From Semisulcospira habei (taxonomy: Eukaryota > Mollusca > Gastropoda > Semisulcospiridae), in assembly GCA_036245525.1 (NCBI GenBank), contig BTPG01000004.1, forward strand, positions 52,779,960 to 52,843,959: DNA of 64,000 nt. The letters are read 5' to 3'. Positions 44,700 to 54,472 of this stretch are shown piece after piece. A program made the position numbers and the translations under genes. The notes below the pieces were generated by a model, which saw nothing but the letters and a program-made list of their open reading frames with translations, did no database searches and was not told the DNA's origin. The stretch's first letter is position 1; every line of letters begins with the position of its first letter.

Positions 44700-44976
44700 A
44701 GCGACGTAAAACAAAGTTCAAACGATAGACACTATTCAATACGATACCAAGTCAGCAGCAAGCAGATCCGACAAAAACAAGCATACAATCCTCATCAGCA
44801 CACTCTAATGCGATACTCAGCAGACTTTCAGCACACATAAACACAGTACATCCAACGAAAAGCACTAAAACACTGGGAGCACAAAAACACGTGGTGGCAA
44901 AATGGTGACGTAAACAAGTTCAAACGATAGACACTATTCAATACGATACCAAATCAGCAGCAAGCAGATCCGACGA
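44700..44976. repeat. 205 bp direct repeat at the LINE 5' end
   Basis: About 68 bp at 44705-44772 (GTTCAAACGATAGACACTAT, TACGATACCAAGTCAGCAGC, AGATCCGAC) recur at about 44912-44976. This looks like a tandemly repeated 5' untranslated region; copy B ends short of it, at about 59707. Confidence 0.7.
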
Positions 44977-44984
44977 AAAAAAAA

Positions 44985-46137
44985 AAGAAAGGTTAAGCCC
45001 TTATGGCTCACGTGAATGACCGATCCACACATGTCTGACAACAAGAAAAGGGATGGCTTCTGCACTAACAAAATCTCTGTTTTCCTCAAAATTTAATCAG
45101 TTTCACACATCTGTAAAACCCCCGTGACCCTTGTGATGAATCAACTAAATTAGGATACATAGGAAGGTCATCATCAGCTACCTTTGTGCCAAATTTGACT
45201 AAAAAGTTTGCAAAACTGTTGATAATAACCTCAATTATTGGCATTTTATTCACATTTGTCGCCCTCTTGTGATCCTTGACCTTTTCTGAGGGTTCATCCA
45301 AATTAGTATGCATAGATAGGTCTTATCATCAGGTATCTCTGTACCAAGTTTGGATTTGAAATTGTGAATAGTTATTGAGAAAAATTATTTCTTGTCAAAA
45401 TATGGCTATTTTTTTATCTATTTCCTGAGCTCTTGTGACCCTTGACCTTTCCGAGGGCCCATCCAAATTAGTATGAATAGATAGGTCTTAACATCAGGTA
45501 TCTCTGTAACAAGTTTGAGTTTGAAAATAGTATTTGCGAAAAAACATTTTTTGTCAAAATATGGCTATTTTGGACCTATTTCTTGAGCTCGTGACCCTTG
45601 ACCTTTCCGAGGGATCAACTAAATTAGTATGCATAAAAAGATCTTACCATCAGGTATCTTTATACCAAGTTTGGGTTTGAAGCTGTGAATAGTATTTTTT
45701 TAAAAAAAACATCTTTTGTAAAAATATGGCAATTTGGACCCATTTCTGGAGCTCTTTTGACCATGACCTTTCCGAGGGATCAACCAAATTAGTATGTATA
45801 GAACAGTCTAACCCTCAGGTACCTTTGTACCAAGTTTGGGTTTGAAGTTGTGAAAAGTATTGGAGAAAAAATAAATTATGTCAAAATATAGCTATTTTTG
45901 ACATATTTCCCGATCCCGTGACCTTGACCTTTGCGAGGTCACTCAAATTGGGTATGTTTAGAAAGGTCTTGCCACAAAGGATCCTTGGGCCAAGTTTGAA
46001 GACTATAACTTGAACAGTCTCCGAGAAAATGCCAACGTTAAAGTTTACCATGGACGACGGTGCACAGACGACGAACAGACGACCACTGGCCCAGAACATA
46101 TTCACTTTTGCTTCGCACGTGAGCCAAAAATCAGCTT
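44985..46137. repeat. R140 composite repeat, full length
   Basis: Begins AAGAAAGGTTAAGCCCTTAT with GGCTCACGTGAATGACC, contains about seven units, and ends ACCACTGGCCCAGAACATAT, TCACTTTTGCTTCGCACGTG and AGCCAAAAA. Both termini are present. Confidence 0.8.
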
Positions 46138-46142
46138 TAGCT

Positions 46143-46367
46143 TTAAATTGAACCCACAGCCGCATTTCTGGAGATGTCACCTAAAGACCATGTAGCAGTT
46201 GCAGAAGAAGGATTAACCATGATAATTCAAGGGTAGTGCCAGATGAGCTTCAAGGGTAGTGTCAGATTAGCTTGGCACCAACAGGTGGCAAGCTTATCTG
46301 GCGCTACCCTTGAATTATCACGGTTGATCCATCACTTGCTGTAGTGTGTCGGGGCTAAATGGCTTAA
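46143..46367. mobile_element. TTAA MITE with duplicated half-arm
   Basis: TTAA at 46143-46146 and 46364-46367; the right end reads GGGGCTAAATGGC before TTAA. The left arm of the hairpin is partly duplicated (TTCAAGGGTAGTGCCAGATG then TTCAAGGGTAGTGTCAGATT), possibly a slippage event during hairpin replication. Confidence 0.7.
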
Positions 46368-46443
46368 AAAGACCCATGGTGCCGAGTCCCCTGGAAAACA
46401 CATTTCCATTCAATCCACCTGAAGAGGAAGAGCTTTTGCATAC

Positions 46444-46605
46444 CTGGGTCACGTGTGGCACTGGTGTTCTCACGTTCCTCCACATCTTTATTTTCCAAGC
46501 TGACTGTGTAGTCCTTTGCAGGGTCCAGGTCCCATACACTGAGCGCTTGCTTCCTGTACTGCCCTCTAGTGGGACCCGACTTCAGCTTGGCAACACGAAA
46601 CACAT
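46444..46605 (-). CDS. Internal exon of the coiled-coil protein gene (most 5' linked)
   Basis: 162 bp between acceptor CCTGTGCAG and donor GTATGC, with one base out of phase at each side (phase 1 to 1). The reading is VFRVAKLKSGPTRGQYRKQA, SVWDLDPAKDYTVSLENKD and RENTSATRDP, soluble and charged. The carried-over G joins AG of the exon at 29707 to give Glu. The intron between them is about 16.7 kb and contains the LINE and A/G array. I do not recognise the family. An upstream exon must supply the first base of its first codon. Confidence 0.65.
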
Positions 46606-46839
46606 CTGCACAGGCAGGCAGGCAGGCAGTAAGTCGTGTGCAACATGTTTTAAACCCAAGCTTGTTTTATCCCAATTCAGGAAGGCTGCCTTGTAATTTG
46701 CAATTTAAAACCCCTTTGCAAAACTGCAAAATGAAGTTGCCAAAGGAAGCGCCATGTCTCTGTGTAACCCTCATGATTAAAGAAAGAGCAAAAACTTTCT
46801 AACAGAGGACCCTTAACATGCCTTGCAGTCATCCAACCA
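46606..46839. other. Intron-like sequence
   Basis: Nothing further is recognised; a short GCAG repeat lies next to the acceptor. Confidence 0.4.
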
Positions 46840-47215
46840 AAACCATAGTGTCAGCCACATACTAAACAAGACAGGTCAACTACACAGATCCAATATGCAG
46901 CAGACAGAGAATTAGAAGAGGGCGACACACATTTCAACACCACACACCAGACAACCATGCCTCCTTGAAAACTCAAACCCCAAATATAGATCTAGACCTG
47001 GCAAAATATCAGAAAGAAACAAAACCACACAGAATCATAGCAGAGTTCAGAGAGATGTGTGACACCAAATACAAAGACCACGTCACCGTGTACGCAGACG
47101 GTTCACATAGTCCAGAGACAAATCAAACAGGCATGGGTGTGTACTATCCAACCAAGGTGCAGCTTTCAATATTCTTGCAGTCATCAAACTCAATGAAAAA
47201 TAAGATCAACCCAGG
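46840..47215 (+). pseudogene. LINE RNase H, N-terminal half
   Basis: With one frame change, this reads PPW-like sequence, then PNIDLDLAKYQKE, IIAEFREMCDTKYKDH and VTVYADGSHSPETNQTGMGV. The YADGS phrase is the first catalytic strand of RNase H, and the preceding P-x-I-D-L-x-L..Y-x-K pattern is common before RNase H in Jockey/R1/I-type LINEs. The rest of the domain does not follow; a C-terminal half of the same kind lies at 52285-52640 on the same strand. Confidence 0.65.
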
Positions 47216-47234
47216 TTGGTGCGTTTACACTTAG

Positions 47235-47770
47235 TTCACAGTGCCGGATCCAGGGGTGGGGTGGGGGGGGGGGGGGGGCGGACGGGGCCCAAGGCCCCCC
47301 ACCAATTTTTTAAAAAATTTTATGGTTATTTGTGGAAGTTGTGTTTTACTATTCGATGGTTCTTCTTTTCTTGTATGGTGTATTTCACAATCATCTCACA
47401 GGATAGGTGGGCGAGCCTAGTGTGTTCATGGGCCTACATGGGCCTATAGTCAAATATCCTCACTTGGCACTGCTGACCTGTACCGGTCACAGTACTTCAC
47501 CCAGACACAGAGTGCCATGTGCCCCCGCACTCACAGGGGCTCGTGTAAATCAGTGCCTCTTGCTGTGCGATACAATCCTTATTGCATCCTCTGACTGAGG
47601 CAATAAGCAGCCGACTGCTGGTCAACCCCAGGGGTGGGAAAGTGTCCAATCATTGCTGATCCAACTCAGTCCCTCAGCAAGCCATAGTTTCATGTGTCCC
47701 TTCAGTCACAGGGGCTCATGAAAAGCATTACCTCTTTCTGTGCGATATCATTCACATTACATCCTCATAC
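47235..47770. other. Unassigned; poly-G run near 47262-47279
   Basis: No supported gene. About 47600-47760 repeats short phrases such as CACAGGGGCTC and CTGTGCGATA with neighbouring sequence at about 47530-47590, suggesting an old local duplication of ~175 bp. Confidence 0.4.
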
Positions 47771-47932
47771 ATGGAAGTCATCTAGGTTTAAATCTACGAC
47801 TGTGGACACGCCAACTGTGATCAGAAAGTGAGAAATCAACTGCGCTGTGAGTGTCTCCTCCGGGGTGAGAAGCCCGCTGGCCCGGGTGTCATAGGCGATT
47901 GCTAATCCCCTAATCCTGTCACACATCACTCT
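47771..47932 (-). CDS. Probable host exon, unlinked
   Basis: 162 bp open in one frame between acceptor TTGTACTCAG and donor GTATGA, phase 0 to 0. The reading includes RVMCDRIRGLAIAYDTRASG, LLTPEETLTAQLISHF and LITVGVSTVVDLNLDDFH, with well-mixed, protein-like composition. It is on the same strand and just upstream of the exon at 46605, but its phase does not fit directly, so at least one exon is missing between them or it belongs to another gene. Family not recognised. Confidence 0.55.
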
Positions 47933-48091
47933 CTGAGTACAATGGGTCTCCAGTCTCGCTCAGATTGCGCAGCTTTGTCTTTTGAGGTAGTGTCCGTGGA
48001 CATGCACCAGTGCTCTTGAGAGTAGCAATGTAGTCATTGAAGCACGTCACCAGAGGGGAGGTGTGAAATGTCTTGATTCAGATCACTAACT

Positions 48092-48155
48092 CTTAACCCA
48101 TATCATACCGAGGCTAAAAGCTTCAAATTTGTACACTGTCTTATGCAAGCTACAG
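48092..48155. mobile_element. Half of a TTAA MITE
   Basis: TTAACCCATATCATACCGAG, then AAAGCTTCAAATTTGTACAC matches the reverse complement of the right end of the MITE at 2729-2952. The hairpin is absent. Confidence 0.65.
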
Positions 48156-48826
48156 GCGGGAGGGAAAATGGCGGCCATGCACCATCTCCTGGCCGGCCGC
48201 TCCGACAAAATCCGTCAATTGTGCTAGGGAAGTGATGCTTATTCTTGTTATTTACCAGGCAGTGTTGTGCTATTAAGTTCTGCGGGAACAGTGATGTACT
48301 ATTTGGACAACTTTATTTGATGGTTGTTGTGTATCAACTAAAACTTCATCTTCATCTTGTAACCCTGACACCGTCAGAGTCAGAATTTGGACTATTTTCG
48401 TGCCAGCCTGTTTTCAAAGAAGAGCGTGCAGAGGAACTCTGGAACAACCAAATATGTGCTATTCCGGGCTCCATCCTACATAATTTACCGACTAACACAT
48501 TGCTAGATGTTTCTTTATTCTGCCTGGAAGCTTGGAAGCATACAGAGAAGCCTTTACCAGCGAGCTTTACTACGTCAGTTCTCATTGCATTTCATCGCGG
48601 CGGCCGTGTTTATCAGTGTTGCACGAACTGCCTGGCCGGCCGACCCGTTAGCTGCTGACAGATCATGTTTCCCAACAAGTGGCGTGCCAGAGTGAACATA
48701 GCTGTGTGTGTGCGTTTTGTTTCCTCATAATGACTCATGGCTATTGCCATAAAGACATGTATGTCAGTGTTATAATAGTGTTGACGGACTTTGTCGGAGC
48801 GGTGCCCTCTAAACACCGGCGCTGTA
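48156..48826. other. Unassigned; one unsupported open frame
   Basis: A 137-codon frame at 48245-48658 (+) has no recognisable domain. The stretch has GC-rich words (CTGGCCGGCCG) near both 48185 and 48640 in opposite sense, so it may be the interior of an unidentified element. Confidence 0.35.
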
Positions 48827-49602
48827 CTAAAGGCTTCCTCAGACGGAGAAACGAAACAAAACATTTCGTTGAAATGTCCGCATTTCAGACATTTCTCCAA
48901 CATTTCACCGTTTCACGAAATGCGAAACGACACATTTCACGAAATAGAACCTGTCTCTATTTTGTGAAACATTTCGTCGAAACATTTCTACCGTTGCCCA
49001 ATCAGCGTCGTCCGCTGCCAATCTGACGTCATTCACGCCCAAACACTGAGGATAGCAACGGTAAAGCGATGCCGTGGATTCAGGTCTATTATGGCTAGAA
49101 TTGCATGATGTGACGCACGATTCTGTAAGATTTAAGCGGAGAAATCATTTTCGAAATGAAATCTATCAAGTATCATCACTAAAGTACTACCAAAATATGA
49201 TTTTAGGTCAGTTTTCTGAATGCCACTTTCATCGGCTGCTCTGTGAAGCCGCCTACACAATGGCGGCTATCGCTTCGAGACGGCGGCATCCTCGATTCAC
49301 TTGAACCAGCCTCGTTTACGCATTCAAAAGCGCTTACGGTTATTCGATATGGTCGGCAAATCACTTTAATTGTGTAAGTGAAGGCACACATGTCTTATAT
49401 GTTTAGTTTTTAAGTGTCAGTAGTCAGAAATATGACCCGATATCCACCGATACAAACCAGAGCATGTGTCAGTGAAGAGTTACTTCCCTTGTACCAATCA
49501 AAATGAATTTTCACCGCGTTTCTACGTGTGAGGAGGAAGCATTTCGATACAATGAAAATGTTTCATTTCTTGTGCATTTCGTTTCTCCGTGTAGGGAAGC
49601 CT
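48827..49602. mobile_element. Inverted-repeat element with ACATTTCGT-rich ends
   Basis: The left end AAAGGCTTCCTCAGACGGAG, then AAACGAAACAAAACATTTCG pairs with the right end (complement TAAGGCTTCCCTACACGGAG, then AAACGAAATGCACAAGAAAT). About 30 bp of good pairing. Words like ACATTTCGT and TTTCACGAAAT recur inside the left sub-end. No transposase or clear target duplication. Confidence 0.6.
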
Positions 49603-50033
49603 TAATGGCGACGGGCCCCCAGGTGCTGTTTTGATCGTTGTTTTATGTTGCCTAGATCGGGGATCATTTCCCTATTGACGGTATCTCATGTTGTTTCTGT
49701 TGTTAACTTGTTTTTTCATGTACTAGCTTTAGTCAAGTAGGAACTTAATAAAGAACATATAATAGTGTGTTCAGGAGACATAGGGCTGTCTTAGTATTCT
49801 ATTTTTGTCAGGGAGGTTCAGGTCGGGATGAGGCCACTGGCGCTGGCCATTGAGATGCCTTGGCGACGGGTTTCACCCGTCCCGAGTCATTGTCCATTTT
49901 GTAGCTCTGTTATTGTAATTTGTGGAATGAGTGAGTGAGTGAATGTGAACAGCACCTGTGGTGGCAAAACTGTAATTGCCCCTTGAAGGATAAATAAAGT
50001 TCTTTTGAATTGAATTTGAATTGAATAGTACTT
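49603..50033 (+). mobile_element. Retroposon 3' end with GAATT tail
   Basis: Ends GGATAAATAAAGTTCTTTTG followed by repeats of GAATT, the form of a LINE or SINE 3' end with an AATAAA-type signal. No coding part is recognised upstream. Confidence 0.5.
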
Positions 50034-50037
50034 GCAG

Positions 50038-50184
50038 ATAAGGATATAGACCAATGGCTTTAGTTCAAGGGTGGTGCCAGAATAGCTTAGCGCCTAGAGG
50101 CGCCAAGCTATTCTGGCACTACACTTGAACTATTTTAGTTAAACTTATTTCACACACTGGTGGATTCCGAATGATAAGGGTTAA
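50038..50184. mobile_element. TTAA MITE, left part truncated
   Basis: Reverse orientation relative to 2729-2952. TTAA at 50181-50184 after ATGATAAGGG; hairpin core AGAATAGCTTAGCGCC / GGCGCCAAGCTATTCT. The other TTAA end is missing, next to the GAATT tail. Confidence 0.65.
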
Positions 50185-50224
50185 GTAATCATCAGCCAGT
50201 GTAAGAGGTAAACATCATGGGTGA

Positions 50225-50380
50225 TCAGGACTGTGTATATGATCTGAACCTGTGTTGCTCATATGGAAGAGGTTTGTAGATGTATAGAGCAGTAGCACTA
50301 TTTTCACAAATGGCTGTGTAGTTCCTCAGATGGAGGAGTAATTGGTAGTTAGTGTTGTTGTCAAACACCTGACGATTCTC
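50225..50380 (-). CDS. Possible terminal exon
   Basis: After acceptor TTTTTGCAG an open frame of 51 codons to TGA: ENRQVFDNNTNYQLLLHLRN, then YTAICENSATALYIYKPLPY and SYTQS. The composition is protein-like and the acceptor is good, but no partner exon can be named. If it is terminal, it closes a different gene from the coiled-coil one, which continues downstream. A weak internal donor (CAG then GTTCAG) would give phase 2 and does not fit the next exon. Confidence 0.35.
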   Translation of the reverse strand, partial: ENRQVFDNNTNYQLLLHLRNYTAICENSATALYIYKPLPYEQHRFRSYTQS

Positions 50381-50715
50381 CTGCAAAAACTTCAGGTAGA
50401 ACATTCTTTTGAATAAGAAAATAAACACCATATAAGAATCAGAAGTGCCTGATTAATCTTGTTTTTTTAGGCAAGTGGGGTGGAGGCAGGGAGGAGGACA
50501 AGTGCATGTAGATATGATCAGCCAAAAGCGGTGCTGTGTCCCGAGATAAAAGAAGAAAAGCTTTAACAAATAAAAATCTTAACCTCTGAAAACTCTACGT
50601 ATGTCTGAGAAAACCTCAACAAAAAAGAAAGAAAAGAAACACGCGCATAAAAAACACATACAACACGATAGTACAAATTAAAAGTTATATAATTATTACA
50701 TTATAAATATGTGAA

Positions 50716-51555
50716 ATGTACCATATAAATACCATATTGGCTAGGTGGCTAGTGTACTCAGGCGCAATCAGAGACCTCCAGACGCCCACCACGGAGAACA
50801 CGGCCAGCCAAGCCACAGCCCAGACAGCTAGCACCGAATGCCAAGCAACAACCGCCGCCCCGCAGACAGCCACGAAGAAGACCGGCACCACATCCACCAC
50901 CACCGTACATAGAGGTTGCGGCAGCACCACCCCACCCTCACAGGAGACGGGTACTGACGCACCCCCGGTCCCAACCAGAGAGGCCAAAAGCACGACCGAC
51001 CGACCCGGCACCACAAGAGGCCAGCACCACCACCCCACGCCCGCCAGCCAACCAACCAGCCACAGGCCAACGAAAGCGCAACCGACCACCGAAGCGCTAC
51101 CGGAACCCACGCTCGCCATTACTCCCCACGCCGCCACCTGACCTCCGACTGCCACCCCAACACCACCACCCACCACGCCCATTCCAACGACTGACCCCGA
51201 GGTCCAGGCTCCACTGGCCACCACCACCGCCACCCCAACTCCCTAATCCTCCCCACAGCCAGCGTCGGTACCTCCGGCCACCACCACCACCACCGCCACC
51301 ACTCGTACAACACCTTCTCGAGTGGCTAGCCAGCCAACACCTCCCAGCCTGGTACTAGGAAGCCACAGTCTACCGGCCGCACCACCCGCCTCCACCACCA
51401 CCAACCGCCCGGCCCCGGCAACACCACCAGCCGCTGTGCGACGGAGTGACAGACAGCGCGATGACCCCCCCCCCCCTCCCCTGGCCCACCCCCCCTGGAC
51501 GAAATCAGCGAGAGCTGGAAGTCCCTATCCCGTTCAAAATTGCACTTGCATATAA
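50716..51555 (+). pseudogene. Pro/Thr/Ala-rich frame with two in-frame stops
   Basis: One frame of about 280 codons stays open except for TGA near 51139 and TAA near 51245. It is C-rich on this strand and reads as low-complexity P/T/A/Q sequence, ending VRRSDRQRDDPPPPPLAHPP. A basic-proline ending like this is seen at the C-terminus of some retroelement polyproteins. The tail after it (ATATAAATACCACATATTAT plus ATT repeats, to 51595) matches the 3' ends of the CR1-like copies at 23130 and 25380. Could be a retroposed fragment; function unknown. Confidence 0.35.
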
Positions 51556-51595
51556 ATACCACATATTATAATTATTATTATTATTATTATTATTA

Positions 51596-52280
51596 AAAGT
51601 AAATCCCCAAAAGAAAAGCACCAAAAAAAAAAAAAAATTCAAAACAACTTATTTGTAAATGTTCTTTTTAAGCGTGTTTCTTTTTTGTTAGGATTTTATG
51701 CTCACCTGATAGCCACTGTTTGGGTCTGGATTTCTTTTCTATGACACAGTTTGGAAAAAACAGGGGGGGGGGGGGGGGAGGGGGGGGGGATAGAGTGCAA
51801 CCCTGGTCCAAAGCAGGGTTGAACTAGGGTTGGATCTAAACCGCATTCCATTCCGTGTCATCATTGTGCAAGTTGCCCCAAAATCGGGAACGTGGCGTCA
51901 CTGGCAGGAATTTCATTACCGTTGACACAACAGATTTCATAGCCTTGAGGTTGATTGTGCACATCGACAGTGAATATGAGATTTTTTTCCCAAACTTTGC
52001 TGTATCAGTGTATGAGTAGCTGGAATCTCTTGTTTGAGATTGTCTCCTTCTATGCCACAAGAAATAGTACATAAAATATAATTAAATAAAAAATAAATAC
52101 TGGTCACCATCCGACTGCAAGACCCAAAGATCATCATGAGCAACATGTTGTCTCATGGAGGGTGCTACAATGCATTCCTAAGATGCTTCATAAGGGTCAA
52201 GTGGGCTGGTCAACCCCGGTTCCAAATGCAAGTGTAAACGCCTCAACCTGCGTTGAACTCTATTCGGGTCTAACACGGGC
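51596..52280. other. Unassigned; possible MITE-like inverted words
   Basis: A G-run lies at 51764-51789. Words such as CAACCCTGGTCC, GGGTTGAACTAGGGTTGG (near 51800-51835) and GTCAACCCCGG, GTGTAAACGCCTCAACCTG (near 52215-52260) are partly complementary to each other and to 47202-47229. A small DNA element with such ends is possible but not well bounded. Confidence 0.35.
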
Positions 52281-52284
52281 TGCA

Positions 52285-52640
52285 AGTGTAAACGGCCTGC
52301 CTCCCTGTCATGAAACACACTTTCTGATAGCTGTGGATTCTCTGTCAGCCCTGAATGCTATTCAGGGAACTGACACAGAGGGGACCTAGTCCCAACATCA
52401 GAGATCTGATTAGCAAGCTCCATGACAAAGAAATCAGTCATGTTCATGGACACCATTCCACATAGGAATCGAAGGAAAAATGAGAAAGCCAATAAGCTAG
52501 CCAAAAGGGGCAGGGAGAAAACCAGACTTAATGTCCCACGTTCACCTCAAAAGAAAAGAATGCCATTAAAACTAACAATCACCAAACTTTGGCCGAAAAG
52601 ACTTTCTAAAACACTCCGATAGTCAGTCTGACAGTCAAGT
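52285..52640 (+). pseudogene. LINE RNase H, C-terminal half
   Basis: Frame-shifting reading: HFLIAVDSLSALNAIQG (the catalytic Asp of D-S-L-S-A), then a broken version of W-x-P-x-H-I-G-I-x-G-N-E-x-A-N-K-L-A-K near 52460-52510. Both are standard RNase H features in LINE polyproteins. Several stops follow. It complements the N-terminal half at 46840-47215. Confidence 0.65.
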
Positions 52641-52735
52641 TCCAGAACAAAATTAAGAAAGGAAAGAAAAGAAACCATTATGGGCATATGGGCAGTAAAG
52701 GGCTCTGACTGACACAGTGCCAAAATAAAATAGCA

Positions 52736-53331
52736 CAAGAATGGCAAAGCCCTTAAGGCTTACATGCGTGACTGATCAACATACTCAATCTAACCCTTGT
52801 GACTTTGACCTTTCCGACAGGTCGCGTTTTCTCAAAATTTACGAATTTTTCACTTTTGTCAACCTCCCATGACCCTTGACCTTTGCAAGTAGTCAAACCA
52901 AATTAGTATGCATAGAAATGTCTTATCATTAGCTACCTTTCTGCTACATTTGGTTGAAAAGTTTGCAAAATTCCTGAAAAAAACTAAAATTCTACAAATA
53001 TATAGACATCATTTGTTGATCTCTTGTGACCCTTGACCTTTCCAAATGGTCATCCAAATTAGCATGCATAGGAAGATCTTACCATCAGGTTTGCAATGGA
53101 AGTTGTAAATAGTATTTGAGAAAAAAAAAAATTCTCCGTACTAAATTAGAATGCATAGAAAGGCCTTATCACCAGGTATCTGCATACAAAGTTTGGGTTT
53201 GAAGTTGAAAATATTATTTGAGTAAAAACAGTTTTTGTTAAAACATGGCTATTTTTTACCCCATTCTGGACCCCCTTGACCTTGACCTTTGCGAAGGGAC
53301 CACTAAATTGGTATGCATAGAAAGTCTTAAC
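52736..53331. repeat. R140 composite repeat, 5' part
   Basis: Starts ACAAGAATGGCAAAGCCCTT and carries about four units. It is cut at CATCAG by the solo LTR at 53337-54334 and continues at 54340. Confidence 0.7.
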
Positions 53332-53336
53332 ATCAG

Positions 53337-54334
53337 TGTTACGTGTTGAGTCGTAGTCGTAGTAGTATATCACACCAGACGCATGCACGTAAGGTTCTTT
53401 TAAAGAAACTCCACTCAGCTGCAACCCGTCACACGTGGCTTAAGGATGTAGACTACACTGGAGTAACAGTTCCAACAATATTTTATTTCAGCGGTGCGAT
53501 CTCCACACAATGCATTCCCAAATGCACCAACACTGATACAATGTCTCCTCTGCAAAATGTCAACACTGGCGACACAATGTATTTCTCATACAACGTACAC
53601 CACTGTTACGCTGCGTCTCTCACAATGTACACCCTATACAGACCACGTACCTACGATAAACTGTGTGTCCCTACAACTGACAATGTATGACAATGTACAA
53701 ACGTGCTTCCCAGCACAAACTTTTATAGTACAACAACTTTCCAAAATAATCCACCAAATTCACACAACGCAACCAATCAGAACAGAACACGTAACCGAAA
53801 CTCATAAATATTAAATAAAAAGAACTTTCTAGAATAAACTACAATAGTCTACAAAAATTTGACTGCTAATTTCAGCCCCAAATCCCAGTGTGTAATGACG
53901 TCACACAAGAGTATGGTAGACCGTTCATGACTTTTCATAAAGCACACTGACTGGCTGCCAACTTCACACGCACAGAAAACTATGACTAAGAATAGAGCGG
54001 CTCTACTACTGTGTTGCAAAATGTTGCCTACACTTTGACGTCACACATGCGAGGTCACTAGACAGCGCGACCTTGTTTGAACTTTCTGGTCTATTCTTAG
54101 CGAATCTACGAATTACAAAAACTCACCGCTCTTCTCCTTGCGACTTTGCTAGAAACTTCTGGACTAATCTTAGTGTATCATAACAAAGCCAATTCCGCTC
54201 TAGGCGTGAACGATAATGACTCCTACTAAATAGGTACGTGATTCGTAACCATGATAGCTCAAATAAATATTGGATCGTTTCCTACGATTAATACATGCAT
54301 GCTCTTACAAAACAACACAACCACAATCGTAACA
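53337..54334 (-). mobile_element. Solo LTR, ~1 kb
   Basis: Begins TGTTACG and ends CGTAACA, perfectly inverted with TG..CA boundaries, and is flanked by a 5 bp duplication ATCAG (53332-53336, 54335-54339). Its reverse complement matches the start of the LTR at 63276 over at least 110 bp, which sets the minus orientation relative to that one. No internal retroelement sequence, so it arose by LTR recombination. Confidence 0.85.
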
Positions 54335-54339
54335 ATCAG

Positions 54340-54472
54340 CTAGCTTTGTGCCAAATCTAACTGAAAAGTTGGCCAAAACTTTGATAACAAAAAAGGCAAA
54401 GCCATTATGGCTCACGTGTTATTTTCATGTGTGACCTTTGTGACAATAAGTAAAGGGCTGGCTTCTAAAATA
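54340..54472. repeat. R140 piece between LTR and LINE
   Basis: Contains CTTTGTGCCAAATC, AAAGGCAAAGCCATTATGGC and GTAAAGGGCTGGCTTCT. The broken phrase resumes at 59708 with TTTCTGCACCAGC, so LINE copy B sits inside one repeat. Confidence 0.75.

Larger units (their letters stand above)
41795..44976 (-). mobile_element. CR1-like LINE, 5' part (copy A2)
   Basis: The minus strand gives the LINE 5' region down to the endonuclease start: FNAQSVC near 42030-42010, then [13 protein letters not shown] near 41935-41900. The 5' region includes the purine-rich tract (42050-42460), a GT microsatellite, an inserted LINE (42984-44413), and 5' direct repeats to 44976. The 3' end of this copy is not found: it stops at the A/G array after the endonuclease segment that also exists at 34060-34330. 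Confidence 0.75.

Noticed and set aside
48245..48658. 137-codon + strand frame
   Set aside because: Has a plausible length but no recognisable domain and lies among repeats; kept only as an unassigned stretch.
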